Source: Modestobacter sp. DSM 44400 (GTDB lineage Bacteria > Actinomycetota > Actinomycetes > Mycobacteriales > Geodermatophilaceae). From it: a stretch of DNA of 64,000 nt. Position numbers and translations under genes: made by a program. The notes below the pieces were generated by a model. It was not told where the DNA came from, did no database searches, and was given only the letters and a program-made list of their open reading frames with translations. Location: positions 24,409 to 88,408 of the forward strand of contig NZ_FNOZ01000017.1 in assembly GCF_900107175.1 (NCBI RefSeq), read 5' to 3'. Shown here one piece after another: positions 9,973 to 18,741 of this stretch. Position 1 is the first letter of the stretch; each line of letters opens with the position of its first letter.

Positions 9973-11669
9973 GCACGTGCTCCGCGGGCGGCGGCGAGCA
10001 TCCGGACGGCGTCGCGGAGCTCGTCGGCGCTGCCCGGGGTGGGGGCTGCGGCGTCCAGCAGCTCGGTGAACCGGGCCTGCTCGCCGTCCAGCAGGTCGGC
10101 GGCCCGTTGATCCAGGTCGGTACGCGCCGCGGCGGCGAGCTGGCGCACGGCCGCGTCGCCGAACACCGCCTCCAGCAGCCGTTGCCCGACCGCGGTCGTG
10201 CCGCCAGCGATGACCAGCTCGGCGCCGCTGAGCCCGGCGGTGGAGGCGAAGACGGCGACCATCACCACCGCGCCGGCGCCGTTGACGCCCCAGGACAGGA
10301 AGCGGGCCCGGGTGCGCTTGTCCGCCCCCTGGCTGCGGACCAGGTCCAGCACGGTGCCCTGCCAGTTGCGCACCGCGTCGGCGGCCGCACCGGTGAACGC
10401 CGGGGAGACGCCCTCGAGCTCGGACTCGCGGCCGGCGAGCAGGCCCAGCCCGCCGGGCAGTCCGCGCCAGGCGGTCACGGTGCGCTCGGCGGCCTTGTCG
10501 GCCTCGGCGCGGAGCAGCGTCTCCACGCCGGACTCCAGCGCGCCGCGCAGGTCGTCGGCGGGGCTGGCCCGACCGGTGAACGCGGCGGTGACCCGGTCGC
10601 GGAGCCGGCCGACCTGCGCCTGCAGGCCGCGCATCCACTCGCCGGTGCCGACGAACTCCTGCCAGCGGGCCAGCACCTCACCGCGCAGCAGGCTGCCGTT
10701 GGCCACGCCCTCGTCCACTCCGGCGCGGGCCGCGGCGTAGGCCGCCTCGGCCGCGGTCTCCAGCGCGCTGGCGGCGACGGTCTGGTCCTCGACGGCGGCG
10801 ACGATCGCGCTGACCCGCTCGTCCATGCTCTGCAGCGCGCCGGCGAGGGTCTGCCGGACGACGGCGGCCCGCTGCTCCTGGTCGGCGGCCAGCGCGTGCA
10901 GCCACCCGCGCAGCGGCGCGACCTGCTCCTCGGGCAGGAAGCCATCGGTGAGCGGGCGCTCCTCGATGACGAACAGCCGGGCCGCGGACAGCCCGGCGCG
11001 CTGCAGCATGCCGGAGAGGTCGTCGGCCACCTCGCGCACGGCCTCGGGCGGCACCCGGTCGAGCACGACGGCGAGTGCGGTGCCCCGCTCCCGCGCGGTG
11101 CGCAGCAGGTCCCACGGGACGGCGTCGGCGTAGCGGGCGGCGGTGGTGACGAACACCCATAGGTCGGCGGCAGCCAGCAGCTGGCCGGCCAGGTCGCGGT
11201 TGGCCTCCACGACCGAGTCGACGTCGGGGGCGTCGACCAGGGCCAGCCCGGCGGGCAGCGCGTCGGTGGTCACCAGCTGCAGGCCGCCGGGGCCGGCCTC
11301 GCCGCCGGTGGTGCGGGCCAGGCCGGGGAGGACGCGGTCGCCGGAGAACTGCGCCCGGTCCGCGCGGGCGCAGACCAGTACGGGGGCGCGAGTGGTCGGC
11401 CGCAGCACGCCCGGGGTGGTGACCGTGGCACCGAGGATGCTGTTGACCAGCGTGGACTTGCCCGCGCCGGTCGAGCCGCCCACCACGGTGAGCAGCGGGG
11501 CGTCGAGGTTCCGCAGCCGCGGGAGCAGGTAGTCGTCGACCTGGTCGACGACGCCGCGGGCGGCCCGGAGAGCGTCGTCCCGGCCGGGGACGCCCAGCGT
11601 CAGCGGCGCCGCGGCAACCCGGTCGCGCAGCAGCTGCAGGGCATCGGGCAGCCCGGGCGGTGCGGTCAT
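9969..11669 (-). CDS. Dynamin-like membrane GTPase, first of a pair
   Basis: A 566-residue protein. G1 is GGSTGAGKSTLVNS (about 64-77) and G3 is DAPDVDS. Where G4 should read N/TKxD there is LDRV, so guanine specificity looks altered. A long helical region follows, then a hydrophobic hairpin around residues 440-490 and a short amphipathic tail. Tandem dynamin-like pairs with unequal G4 motifs act as hetero-oligomers in other bacteria (established for Streptomyces DynA/DynB and Bacillus DynA). The ATG at 11669 is chosen because homology begins right after it, although an in-frame start 11 codons upstream exists. Confidence 0.78.
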   Translation of the reverse strand: MTAPPGLPDALQLLRDRVAAAPLTLGVPGRDDALRAARGVVDQVDDYLLPRLRNLDAPLLTVVGGSTGAGKSTLVNSILGATVTTPGVLRPTTRAPVLVCARADRAQFSGDRVLPGLARTTGGEAGPGGLQLVTTDALPAGLALVDAPDVDSVVEANRDLAGQLLAAADLWVFVTTAARYADAVPWDLLRTARERGTALAVVLDRVPPEAVREVADDLSGMLQRAGLSAARLFVIEERPLTDGFLPEEQVAPLRGWLHALAADQEQRAAVVRQTLAGALQSMDERVSAIVAAVEDQTVAASALETAAEAAYAAARAGVDEGVANGSLLRGEVLARWQEFVGTGEWMRGLQAQVGRLRDRVTAAFTGRASPADDLRGALESGVETLLRAEADKAAERTVTAWRGLPGGLGLLAGRESELEGVSPAFTGAAADAVRNWQGTVLDLVRSQGADKRTRARFLSWGVNGAGAVVMVAVFASTAGLSGAELVIAGGTTAVGQRLLEAVFGDAAVRQLAAAARTDLDQRAADLLDGEQARFTELLDAAAPTPGSADELRDAVRMLAAARGARA

Positions 11670-11785
11670 GCCCGATACCTGCCCGACTTCAGGCCCGCTC
11701 ACCCCTCGACATGATCACGGCCAGGGAACGGGCTCAACCGGCGGCACCTGCCGCCATGCGGAGGAACGCACCGCCTCCGCCTACG

Positions 11786-12622
11786 TCACGACCCGGCGGG
11801 CACCTCGTAGACGATCTCGAGCCCGTCCTCGGGGTCGTCCTGCTCGCCGACCTGCCGAAAACCGTGGGCGAGCACGAGGTCGCGGGAGGCGGTGTTGTCC
11901 GGCCGGACCGATGCCCGCACCGTGCGCACCGCGGGCTCCCGAACGGCTCGCGCCAGCAGCACACGCAGGACAGCCTGGGCATGGCCGCGGCGCCGGTGTG
12001 CCGGGTCGATGGAGTACCCGACCTCGACCATCCCGGCCGCATCGGGCGGGCCGTGGAAGCCGGCCCGGCCGACGGTGCGCTGCCCGTCGGGATCCCAGAC
12101 CAGACCGGTGACCCAGGCGGCGCTCACCGGGTCCGCGGCGACCTGGGCCGCCCGCATCCGCCACACGCCCCGGCACTCGCTGCCGACGAGGTAGGGCGTC
12201 ACAGGCACCGGCGTCAGCGGGCCCGCAGCCGCCAGGTCACCGGCGGCGAGCGCCTCCAGCGCGGGCAGGTTCAGGTGGACGATCTCCGCCCGCACCGGCA
12301 ACGGCGGGCCGACGTCCACCAGCAACTCCAGCACCCGCCGGCCGACGTCCGCGCCGGCGAGCAGCGGCTCGGAGCCGACCCGTTCGGAGTCGGCCAGGTA
12401 GCCCCGGTACGCCTCGTCGGAGGGAAAGGAGAGGACGTGCACCTCGGTGGTTCCATCCGCGCTGCGGAGTCGGCGGTCCAGCCAGCCGTCGTGGCGGGCC
12501 AGCAGCGGCAGGACGCGGCTCTCGTACCGCTGGAAGGCCTGCACACCCTCGGGTGGGACGTCGAGGACGGCGACCACGGTCACGCGGCGGTCGTCGTCGG
12601 TGCGGATGTCGACATCGTTCAC
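11786..12622 (-). CDS. GNAT acetyltransferase with an N-terminal ABM/DUF1330-like domain
   Basis: A 278-residue two-domain protein. Residues 10-90 resemble the dimeric ferredoxin-like (antibiotic-monooxygenase/DUF1330) fold, with VTVVAVLDVPPEGVQAFQRY and HVLSFPSDEAYRGYL. Residues 130-275 form a GNAT domain with VEVGYSIDPAHRRRGHAQAV (acetyl-CoA site, RRRGHA) and ASVRPDNTASRDLVLAHGF. GNAT enzymes transfer an acetyl group to amines; the substrate is unknown. The join of these two folds is unusual. Its GTG start overlaps the stop of the gene upstream (GTGA), so the two are coupled. Confidence 0.75.
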   Translation of the reverse strand: MNDVDIRTDDDRRVTVVAVLDVPPEGVQAFQRYESRVLPLLARHDGWLDRRLRSADGTTEVHVLSFPSDEAYRGYLADSERVGSEPLLAGADVGRRVLELLVDVGPPLPVRAEIVHLNLPALEALAAGDLAAAGPLTPVPVTPYLVGSECRGVWRMRAAQVAADPVSAAWVTGLVWDPDGQRTVGRAGFHGPPDAAGMVEVGYSIDPAHRRRGHAQAVLRVLLARAVREPAVRTVRASVRPDNTASRDLVLAHGFRQVGEQDDPEDGLEIVYEVPAGS

Positions 12623-13107
12623 TCGGCCGTCGGCCAGGCGACGACCGGCCCCAGCAGGGCGCCGACATGCGGAACGCCCTCGGCGTCGCGGACGACGACG
12701 TGGTGCTCGTGGCTGCCCGCGGCATGGGACACGGCGGCCAACAGCAAGGTCAGCTCGTCCCGGTCCAGCCCGGCGGTCAGGTCGGCCAGGTCGACGGCCT
12801 GCCCGTCGGCGAGGCTGGCCGCGGCCCGCAGGACCCGCAGCTGCCCGCCGGTGCCGGTGACGGTCCCCCGCCGCAGCGCGCCGTCCAGCTCGCCCCACTG
12901 CACGGCGGCCCACGGGCCGCCGTCGGCGGCGTCGCCGTCCAGTGCGATCGCGATCAGCCCGGCCGCCTGCAGCTGGGGCAGCCAGTGGCCGGAGTTGGCG
13001 AGCAGCAGGACGGCCGCCTCGGCCGCGTAGTCGCCGACCGCGGCGCGCAGCAGCGCGCTCTCCAGGTCGACCAGGTCGAGGTCGGCTGCCCGTGGTTCAC
13101 CGATCAC
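12619..13107 (-). CDS. Conserved hypothetical protein, 162 residues
   Basis: Not recognised. The protein is acidic, rich in Ala, Leu and Asp, with no signal peptide, transmembrane helix or obvious catalytic motif. A stretch GEPRAADLDLVDLESALLRA near the N-terminus and a His-rich HAAGSHEHHVVV near residue 130 stand out. Codon use is like that of the neighbours and the ATG is clear. Its stop overlaps the start of the GNAT fusion gene by four bases, so the two are probably made together and may act together. Confidence 0.6.
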   Translation of the reverse strand: MIGEPRAADLDLVDLESALLRAAVGDYAAEAAVLLLANSGHWLPQLQAAGLIAIALDGDAADGGPWAAVQWGELDGALRRGTVTGTGGQLRVLRAAASLADGQAVDLADLTAGLDRDELTLLLAAVSHAAGSHEHHVVVRDAEGVPHVGALLGPVVAWPTAE

Positions 13108-13203
13108 TGCGGCCTCCAGGCTACGGACGGACGTCGTCGGGTCCGAGTGTGCCCGCCGGGTCCGACAGAAACGCGCCGCGAGGATCGCCGCGGGCCGGTG
13201 CGG

Positions 13204-14148
13204 TCAGCTGCCGCGCGCGAGGTCGGCGACCGCCTCCGCGCATCCCCACGACATCGTGACGCCGGCACCGCCGTGGCCGTAGCAGGCGAGCACGGGCACC
13301 GCGTGGCCCTCGACCCGCTCCAGCCGGACGGTGTCCCGCCCGGGCCGGAGCCCGACGTCCCGGGAGAGCACGGGCAGCCCGGCCAGCGCGGGGACCAGCG
13401 CCGCGGTGCGCCGCAGGATCGCCGCCTCGGTGTCGGGGTCGGGGGTGAGGTCCCAGTTCTCGACCTCGGCGACACCGCCGCAGACGACGTCGTTCCGGCG
13501 GGAGACGACGTAGGTCACGCCGGCCGGGTTGTCGTCGTCGGTGACCCACTCGGTGATCCCCGGGTTGGGCAGCCGGACGACCTGCCCGCGGATCGGGTAC
13601 AGGGTGTCGTCGTCCACGAGTTCCCCGGAACGCAGGCCGGCCGCGACGACCACGAGGTCGGCATCGGCTGCGCACTCGTCCACCGAGCCGACGGTGCGGC
13701 GGACGTACCGCACGCCGAGCCGGTCGCACCGGGCGTGCAGCCAGGCGAGGTAGGTGGGCACGGTGATCACCGGAACGGTTGCCCGCACCCCCGCCAGGGC
13801 TCCGGGCGGCAGCTCGGCTGTCGTCGCCTCGCGGTGCTCGGGGACCGCCGCCGTCCAGGATCGGTCGGCGCCGGGTCGGCGCTCGACGACCATCCCCTCC
13901 CGCAGGTCGACCCCGGTGGCCCGGTCGGCGGCGAGTTCGGCGAACCGGACCAGCGAGCGCGCCAGCCAGGTGGGGACGGCGGGCGACGTCCCGGCCCGGT
14001 AGGGGAACCACACGGCGGCGGCGACGGCGGACACGCTGTCCGTGGCGGACCGGTCCGCGACCACGGTCACCGCGTTGCCGGCACGGGCCAGCTCGGCGGC
14101 GATGCTCAGCCCGATCACGCCGCCGCCGACCACGGTGACCCGCCTCAC
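13204..14148 (-). CDS. D-amino-acid oxidase family FAD enzyme
   Basis: A 314-residue flavoprotein with the N-terminal dinucleotide motif VVGGGVIGLSIAAELARAG and the DAAO signatures AAAVWFPYRAG, YPIRGQVVRL and CYGHGGAGVTMSWGCA. This family oxidises D-amino acids to 2-oxo acids, releasing ammonia and hydrogen peroxide, or related amines such as glycine. The length fits DAAO. Its GTG start overlaps the stop of the HAD phosphatase upstream (GTGA). No catalase or racemase is adjacent. Confidence 0.88.
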   Translation of the reverse strand: MRRVTVVGGGVIGLSIAAELARAGNAVTVVADRSATDSVSAVAAAVWFPYRAGTSPAVPTWLARSLVRFAELAADRATGVDLREGMVVERRPGADRSWTAAVPEHREATTAELPPGALAGVRATVPVITVPTYLAWLHARCDRLGVRYVRRTVGSVDECAADADLVVVAAGLRSGELVDDDTLYPIRGQVVRLPNPGITEWVTDDDNPAGVTYVVSRRNDVVCGGVAEVENWDLTPDPDTEAAILRRTAALVPALAGLPVLSRDVGLRPGRDTVRLERVEGHAVPVLACYGHGGAGVTMSWGCAEAVADLARGS

Positions 14149-14807
14149 CGGAGCACCGCCAGCGCCGCCGGCACCTCAGCGGGCGTGGCCACGACGACGG
14201 CCGCCCCGGCCGCGGCCAACTCACCCCCCGGCGCCGGCCCCCAGCCGGCGCCGATGCACTGCAGCCCGTGCACCAAGGCGCCGAACACGTCCTGCGCCCG
14301 GTCGCCCACCAGCACCGGGCGCTCGCCGTCCGGGTGGGCGGCCAGCGCCGCGGCTGCGGCCACCACTAGCTCCTTGTGCCGGACGGCGCCGTCCAGCGTC
14401 GCGCCGTGCACCCCGGCGAACTGCCCGAACAACCCCACATGCGCCAGGATCTGCACCGCGAACTCCGCCGGCTTGCTGGTGGCCACCGCCAGCGTCGCCG
14501 CCTCGGCCCGCAGCTGGGCGGGCAACTCGGGAATGCCCGGGTGCGGCGGGGCGTCCAGCATCGCGCCGGCCGCGTAGCACGCCCGATAGGCGAGCACCGC
14601 CCGGTCGACGTCGTCCCCGCAGAGGCCGAACGTGGTGGCGAAGCCGTCCTGCAGTGGGGGGCCGACCATCGCGCGCAGCTGTGCCGGCGTCGGCTCGGGC
14701 AGCCCCATCTCGGCAACGGCCACCCGGGTCGAGGCCCCGATGCCGGGCGCGGAGTCGACGAGCGTTCCGTCCAGGTCGAACAGCACCAATCGCTGGGACA
14801 GGCCCAT
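14145..14807 (-). CDS. HAD-superfamily phosphatase, Gph-like
   Basis: A 220-residue haloacid-dehalogenase hydrolase. Motif I is FDLDGTLVDSAPG (nucleophile Asp about 11), motif II AVATSKP, motif III the Lys in RHKELV, and motif IV VLVGDRAQDV. The cap region of about 80 residues is of the phosphoglycolate phosphatase type. It likely removes phosphate from a small metabolite; the substrate cannot be read from sequence. The ATG at 14807 is followed directly by the conserved core. It is translationally coupled to the D-amino-acid oxidase gene. Confidence 0.85.
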   Translation of the reverse strand: MGLSQRLVLFDLDGTLVDSAPGIGASTRVAVAEMGLPEPTPAQLRAMVGPPLQDGFATTFGLCGDDVDRAVLAYRACYAAGAMLDAPPHPGIPELPAQLRAEAATLAVATSKPAEFAVQILAHVGLFGQFAGVHGATLDGAVRHKELVVAAAAALAAHPDGERPVLVGDRAQDVFGALVHGLQCIGAGWGPAPGGELAAAGAAVVVATPAEVPAALAVLR

Positions 14808-15012
14808 TCGGACCGACCCGGAACGAGATGGAACTGCCGGGACGACCTTGCCGGCGGGCCGGCGCAGTGGCCCGTGTGGTCTGGTCCGATGCCCCTCCTT
14901 AGTATGACGTGGACCGCTTCCAGCACGGGAGGGTTGCGGTCGGGCGCGAAGACGGCGCACCACCGCTCGTTCACCGGTCGGCAGAGTCGCCGATCCGGAC
15001 ACCGGAGGCCGC

Positions 15013-15915
15013 ATGCGCCGCACCGTCACCGCCCTGGCCACGGCCGTCCTCGCCGCCACGATGGGAGTCGTCACCGCACTCCCCGCCGTCGCAAAGGACT
15101 CGCCGCCGACCGCTTCAGGGCACTTCATCGAGACCTCCCCGTACGTCGCGCTCGGTGACAGCTACTCGTCCGCGGCGGGCGTGGCCCCGTTCGTCCTGGG
15201 ATCACCGCCGGCGTGCAGCCGCTCGCAGCTGAACTATGCCCACGACATCGCCGCCGTCACACAGCCCCTGTCCTTCATGGACGTCACCTGCAGCGGCGCG
15301 AAGACGTCGGACTTCTTCACCTCGCAGCCGAACACGGGCGCACCCCCGCAGCTGGACACGGTCACCAAGGACACCCGACTGGTGACCATGACCATCGGCG
15401 GCAACGACGGCGGCGCGTTCACCGGCATTCTCACCGGCTGCATCACCGCGTCGCTGACCACTCACGACGTGGCGGGCAACCCCTGTGAGAAGCAGTACGG
15501 GTCGAAGTTCACCGACATCGTCGCCGACCAGACCTACCCCAACCTCGTGCGCGCGCTCACCGCCGTCCACCAGAAGGCTCCCCGCGCCACTGTCGTAATC
15601 CTCGGCTACCCGCGCGTGCTGCCCGACACCGGCGTCCTCGCCTGCTACCCGTCGATGCCGATCTCGATGGGTGACGTCCCCTACGTCGACGAGTGGGCGC
15701 TGGCCCTCAACGGCGCCGTGGAGAAGGCGGCCGCGGAGACCGGCAGCCGGTTCGTCGACATGTCGGTCAGCTCGGCGGGCCATGACGCCTGCCAGCCGGT
15801 CGGTCAGCGCTGGGTCGAGCCGTTCAGCGGGCCGGTCAACGCCTACCCGGTCCACCCGAACGCCACCGGGGAGGCCGCGATGGCCGAGCAGACCCTGGCA
15901 CAGCTGGGCCTCTGA
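15013..15915 (+). CDS. Secreted SGNH/GDSL esterase-lipase
   Basis: A 300-residue protein. A Sec signal peptide ends around residues 27-28 (ALPAVAK). SGNH block I is YVALGDSYSSAAG, with the Ser nucleophile in GDSYS. Block III is TIGGND and block V is VHPNATGEAAMAE with the catalytic His. Cys pairs in PACSRS, DVTCSG, GCITA and NPCEK fit the extracellular disulfide-linked lipases of Streptomyces (SCO7513 type). It should hydrolyse ester bonds outside the cell. It is monocistronic and diverges from the HAD gene across a 205-base gap. Confidence 0.9.
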   Translation: MRRTVTALATAVLAATMGVVTALPAVAKDSPPTASGHFIETSPYVALGDSYSSAAGVAPFVLGSPPACSRSQLNYAHDIAAVTQPLSFMDVTCSGAKTSDFFTSQPNTGAPPQLDTVTKDTRLVTMTIGGNDGGAFTGILTGCITASLTTHDVAGNPCEKQYGSKFTDIVADQTYPNLVRALTAVHQKAPRATVVILGYPRVLPDTGVLACYPSMPISMGDVPYVDEWALALNGAVEKAAAETGSRFVDMSVSSAGHDACQPVGQRWVEPFSGPVNAYPVHPNATGEAAMAEQTLAQLGL

Positions 15916-15985
15916 CCCACCGCACACCGGTGGGGCCTGACCTGCCGGCTCGAGGGCGCCTGGGACCGGCAGGACCCAGGCGCCC

Positions 15986-16732
15986 TCAGCGTGGCCGAGC
16001 CGAGCGGCTCGTCACCCAGGCAAGGGCCTCCTCCACCGTCGCGACCGTGGAGATGCCGTCGGGCAGCGGCGGGCGGCGAACCAGCAGCACCGGCAGGCCC
16101 AGCTCCCGCGCCGCGGTCAGCTTGGCCTCGGTGAGGGAGCCGCCGGAGTCCTTGGTGACGACGACGTCCACCCCGTGCTCGCGCATCAGCGCCACCTCGT
16201 CGGCGACGCTGAACGGCCCGCGGGCCAGCAGCAGCGTCGCCCCTGGCGGGAGCGGGGTGTCCGGCGGGTCGACCGAGCGGACCAGGCAGTGCCCGGGCAC
16301 TCCGGCGAACGCAGCCACGCCCTGCCGGCCGGTGGTGATGAACACGGTGCCGAACGCGGCGACCGCGTGGGCGGCGTCGGTCAACGTGTCGACAAATCGC
16401 CATGTGTCCCCCGGCCGGGGCGTCCAGCCGGGGCGGTGCAGGCGGAGCAGCGGTGTACCGGTCGCCTGCGCGGCGCGGACGGCGTTGCCGGTGATCTGCA
16501 CCGCGAAGGGGTGCGTGCCGTCCACGACGGCGCGCGGCCGGTGCTCGTCCAGCCAGTCGGCCAGCCCCTGCGCGCCGCCGAACCCGCCGATCCGCACGTC
16601 GCCGGCCGGCAGCACCGGCTCGGCGACCCGCCCGGCCAGCGAGGACAGCACGTCCACGCCCTCGGCGACCAGCGCCGCGGCCAGCCGGCGGGCCTCCCCC
16701 GTGCCGCCCAGCACCAGCACCTGCCCGCTCAC
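15986..16732 (-). CDS. cobK: Precorrin-6A reductase
   Basis: A 248-residue protein of the CobK/CbiJ family. It begins with a Rossmann-type VLVLGGTGEARRLAAAL. Conserved DGTHPFAVQITGNA, FITTGRQGVAAF and VVVTKDSGGS follow. It reduces the C18-C19 double bond of precorrin-6A with NADPH, giving precorrin-6B. The GTG at 16732 (MSGQVLVLGG) is the last start before the core; another GTG lies three codons upstream. Its start region overlaps that of cbiD on the other strand, so the two promoters must lie within each other's genes or be shared. Confidence 0.9.
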   Translation of the reverse strand: MSGQVLVLGGTGEARRLAAALVAEGVDVLSSLAGRVAEPVLPAGDVRIGGFGGAQGLADWLDEHRPRAVVDGTHPFAVQITGNAVRAAQATGTPLLRLHRPGWTPRPGDTWRFVDTLTDAAHAVAAFGTVFITTGRQGVAAFAGVPGHCLVRSVDPPDTPLPPGATLLLARGPFSVADEVALMREHGVDVVVTKDSGGSLTEAKLTAARELGLPVLLVRRPPLPDGISTVATVEEALAWVTSRSARPR

Positions 16733-16758
16733 CCGTGCCACCGAGGCACGATGGCCAC

Positions 16759-17850
16759 GTGACGGAGGCCGGGCGCGAGAAGAGCACGGGCCTGCGGCAC
16801 GGCTGGACGACGGGCGCCTGCGCCACCGCGGCGACAACCGCGGCCTACACGGCCCTGCTGACCGGCGAGTTCCCCGACCCGGTGAGCATCGACCTCCCCC
16901 ATGACAAGCACCCGACGTTCGCGCTGGCGCGGGAGTCGCTCGGCGACGGCACGGCCACGGCCGGCATCGTCAAGGACGCCGGCGACGACCCCGACGTCAC
17001 CCACGGCGCGCTGGTCTCGGCGACCGTGACCGTGGGCGGGCCGGGCACCGGGGTGGTGTTCCGGGCCGGCGAGGGCGTCGGCACGGTGACCAAGCCCGGG
17101 CTGCCGCTGGCCGTGGGCGAACCGGCGATCAACCCGGTGCCGCGCCGGCTGATGACCGAGCACGTCGCCGCCGTCGCCCAGCGCTTCGACGGAACCGGGG
17201 ACGTCGTCATCGAGGTGTCGGTGGAGAACGGCGCCGAGCTGGCCCGCAAGACGTGGAACCCGCGGCTGGGGATCCTCGGCGGCCTGTCCATCCTGGGGAC
17301 GACGGGGGTCGTCGTCCCGTACTCGTGCTCGTCCTGGATCGACTCGATCCGCCGCGGCGTCGACGTGGCCCGCGCCGCCGGGCACACCCACGTGGCCGGC
17401 TGCACCGGCTCGACCAGCGAGCGGACGGTCAGCGAGCTCTACGGCCTGCCCGAGGACGCACTGCTGGACATGGGCGACTTCGCCGGCGCCGTGCTGAAGT
17501 ACCTGCGCCGCCACCCGGTGCCGCGGCTGACCATCGCCGGTGGCATCGGCAAGCTCGCCAAGCTCGCCGACGGGCACCTGGACCTGCACTCGGCCCGCTC
17601 GCAGGTCTCCTTCGCGGCGCTGGCGACGCTGGTCGCCGACGCCGGCGGGTCCGCGGAGCTGGTCGAGTGCATGCTGGGCGCCAACACCGCCCTCGACGCG
17701 CTGCAGCAGTGCGCCGCCGCCGGCCTGCCGCTGGGCGACCTGGTTGCGGCCGGCGCGCGGAAGACATCGCTCGACGTGCTCCGTGGCGCCCCGGTCGAGG
17801 TGGACGTGGTCGTGATCGATCGGGGCGGCGCCATCGTCGGCCGGACGTAG
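16759..17850 (+). CDS. cbiD: Cobalt-precorrin-5B C1-methyltransferase CbiD
   Basis: A 363-residue protein with the CbiD start LRHGWTTGACATAATTAAY and conserved GITT-like PGEGVGTVTKPGLP region (here GEGVGTVTKPGL), IINPVPRRLM-type segment (AINPVPRRLM) and IAGGIGKLAKLADG. CbiD methylates C1 and releases the acetaldehyde fragment in the anaerobic pathway. It is widely seen in actinobacteria as well, where it takes the place of CobF. Here it stands beside oxygen-type CobG. The GTG at 16759 is preferred; a GTG at 16735 would add eight residues without homology. Confidence 0.92.
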   Translation: MTEAGREKSTGLRHGWTTGACATAATTAAYTALLTGEFPDPVSIDLPHDKHPTFALARESLGDGTATAGIVKDAGDDPDVTHGALVSATVTVGGPGTGVVFRAGEGVGTVTKPGLPLAVGEPAINPVPRRLMTEHVAAVAQRFDGTGDVVIEVSVENGAELARKTWNPRLGILGGLSILGTTGVVVPYSCSSWIDSIRRGVDVARAAGHTHVAGCTGSTSERTVSELYGLPEDALLDMGDFAGAVLKYLRRHPVPRLTIAGGIGKLAKLADGHLDLHSARSQVSFAALATLVADAGGSAELVECMLGANTALDALQQCAAAGLPLGDLVAAGARKTSLDVLRGAPVEVDVVVIDRGGAIVGRT

Positions 17851-17856
17851 CCCGGC

Positions 17857-17890
17857 CCCCTCGCGGGCACCGCCCCGGGCCTGCGAGGGG
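17857..17890. terminator. Hairpin between convergent cbiD and cobM
   Basis: Arms CCCCTCGC (17857-17864) and GCGAGGGG (17883-17890) form a perfect 8-bp stem 6 bases after the cbiD stop. A GGGGGTCCTTCTGCC tract follows toward the cobM stop. The hairpin can serve both converging genes. Confidence 0.6.
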
Positions 17891-17921
17891 TGAGGGGGAG
17901 GAGGAGGGGGTCCTTCTGCCT

Positions 17922-18662
17922 TCATCGGGGCCGGGTGGTCGAGTAGAGATGGCTGTCCGGGAACTGGTCAGCGCTCAGCGCCCGGCCCACGATCACGACC
18001 GCCGTCCGCCGGACCCCGGCCGCGGTGACCTGATCGGCGATGTCTGCCAGCGTCCCGCGCAGCACCAGCTCGTCGTCCCGGCTGGCCCGCGCCACCACCG
18101 CGACCGGACAGTCCGTGCCGTAGTGCGCGGCCAGCTCGGGGGCGAGGTCGTCCATCCGCTGCACGGCCAGGTGCAGCACCAGCGTCGCGCCGGTCGCGGC
18201 GTAGGCGGCCAGCTCCTCCCTCGGCGGCATCGGCGTCGAGCGCGCCGACGTCCGGGTCAGGACGACGGTCTGCGCCACCCCGGGCACCGTGAGCTCCCGC
18301 TTCAGGCTGGCCGCGGCCGCTGCGAACGCCGGCACCCCGGGGACGACGTCGTACGGAACCCCGGCCGCGTCCAGCCGGCGCATCTGCTCGGCCATCGCGC
18401 TGTAGACCGACGGGTCGCCGGAGTGCAGTCGGGCGACGTCCAGCCCGGCCTCGTGCGCGGCGACCAGCTCGGCGGTGATCTGGTCGAGGTCCAGGTCGGC
18501 GGTGTCGACCAGCCGGGCGCCGTCCGGAGCCGTGTCGAGCAGCTCCCGCGGCACCAGGGCACCGGCGTAGAGGCAGACCCGGCAGGCGGCGATCAGCCGC
18601 GCCGCCCGCACGGTGACCAGGTCGGCTGCCCCCGGCCCAGCCCCGATGAAGTGCACCGTCAT
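17922..18662 (-). CDS. cobM: Precorrin-4 C11-methyltransferase
   Basis: A 246-residue SAM-dependent tetrapyrrole methylase. HFIGAGPGAADLVTVRAARL forms the N-terminal SAM loop, and LHSGDPSVYSAMAEQM and VPGVPAFAAAAA are the second-domain signatures of CobM/CbiF. It adds the C11 methyl to precorrin-4. The ATG is clear and the length is standard. The gene follows cobL in the same direction with a 79-base gap. Confidence 0.95.
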   Translation of the reverse strand: MTVHFIGAGPGAADLVTVRAARLIAACRVCLYAGALVPRELLDTAPDGARLVDTADLDLDQITAELVAAHEAGLDVARLHSGDPSVYSAMAEQMRRLDAAGVPYDVVPGVPAFAAAAASLKRELTVPGVAQTVVLTRTSARSTPMPPREELAAYAATGATLVLHLAVQRMDDLAPELAAHYGTDCPVAVVARASRDDELVLRGTLADIADQVTAAGVRRTAVVIVGRALSADQFPDSHLYSTTRPR

Positions 18663-18741
18663 GACGTCGTCCTCCGGTCCGGCTTCGCCATCACCGCAGT
18701 AGAGGCGACAGCAAGCGGGGCCTTTACAGCGGTATTGGCGC

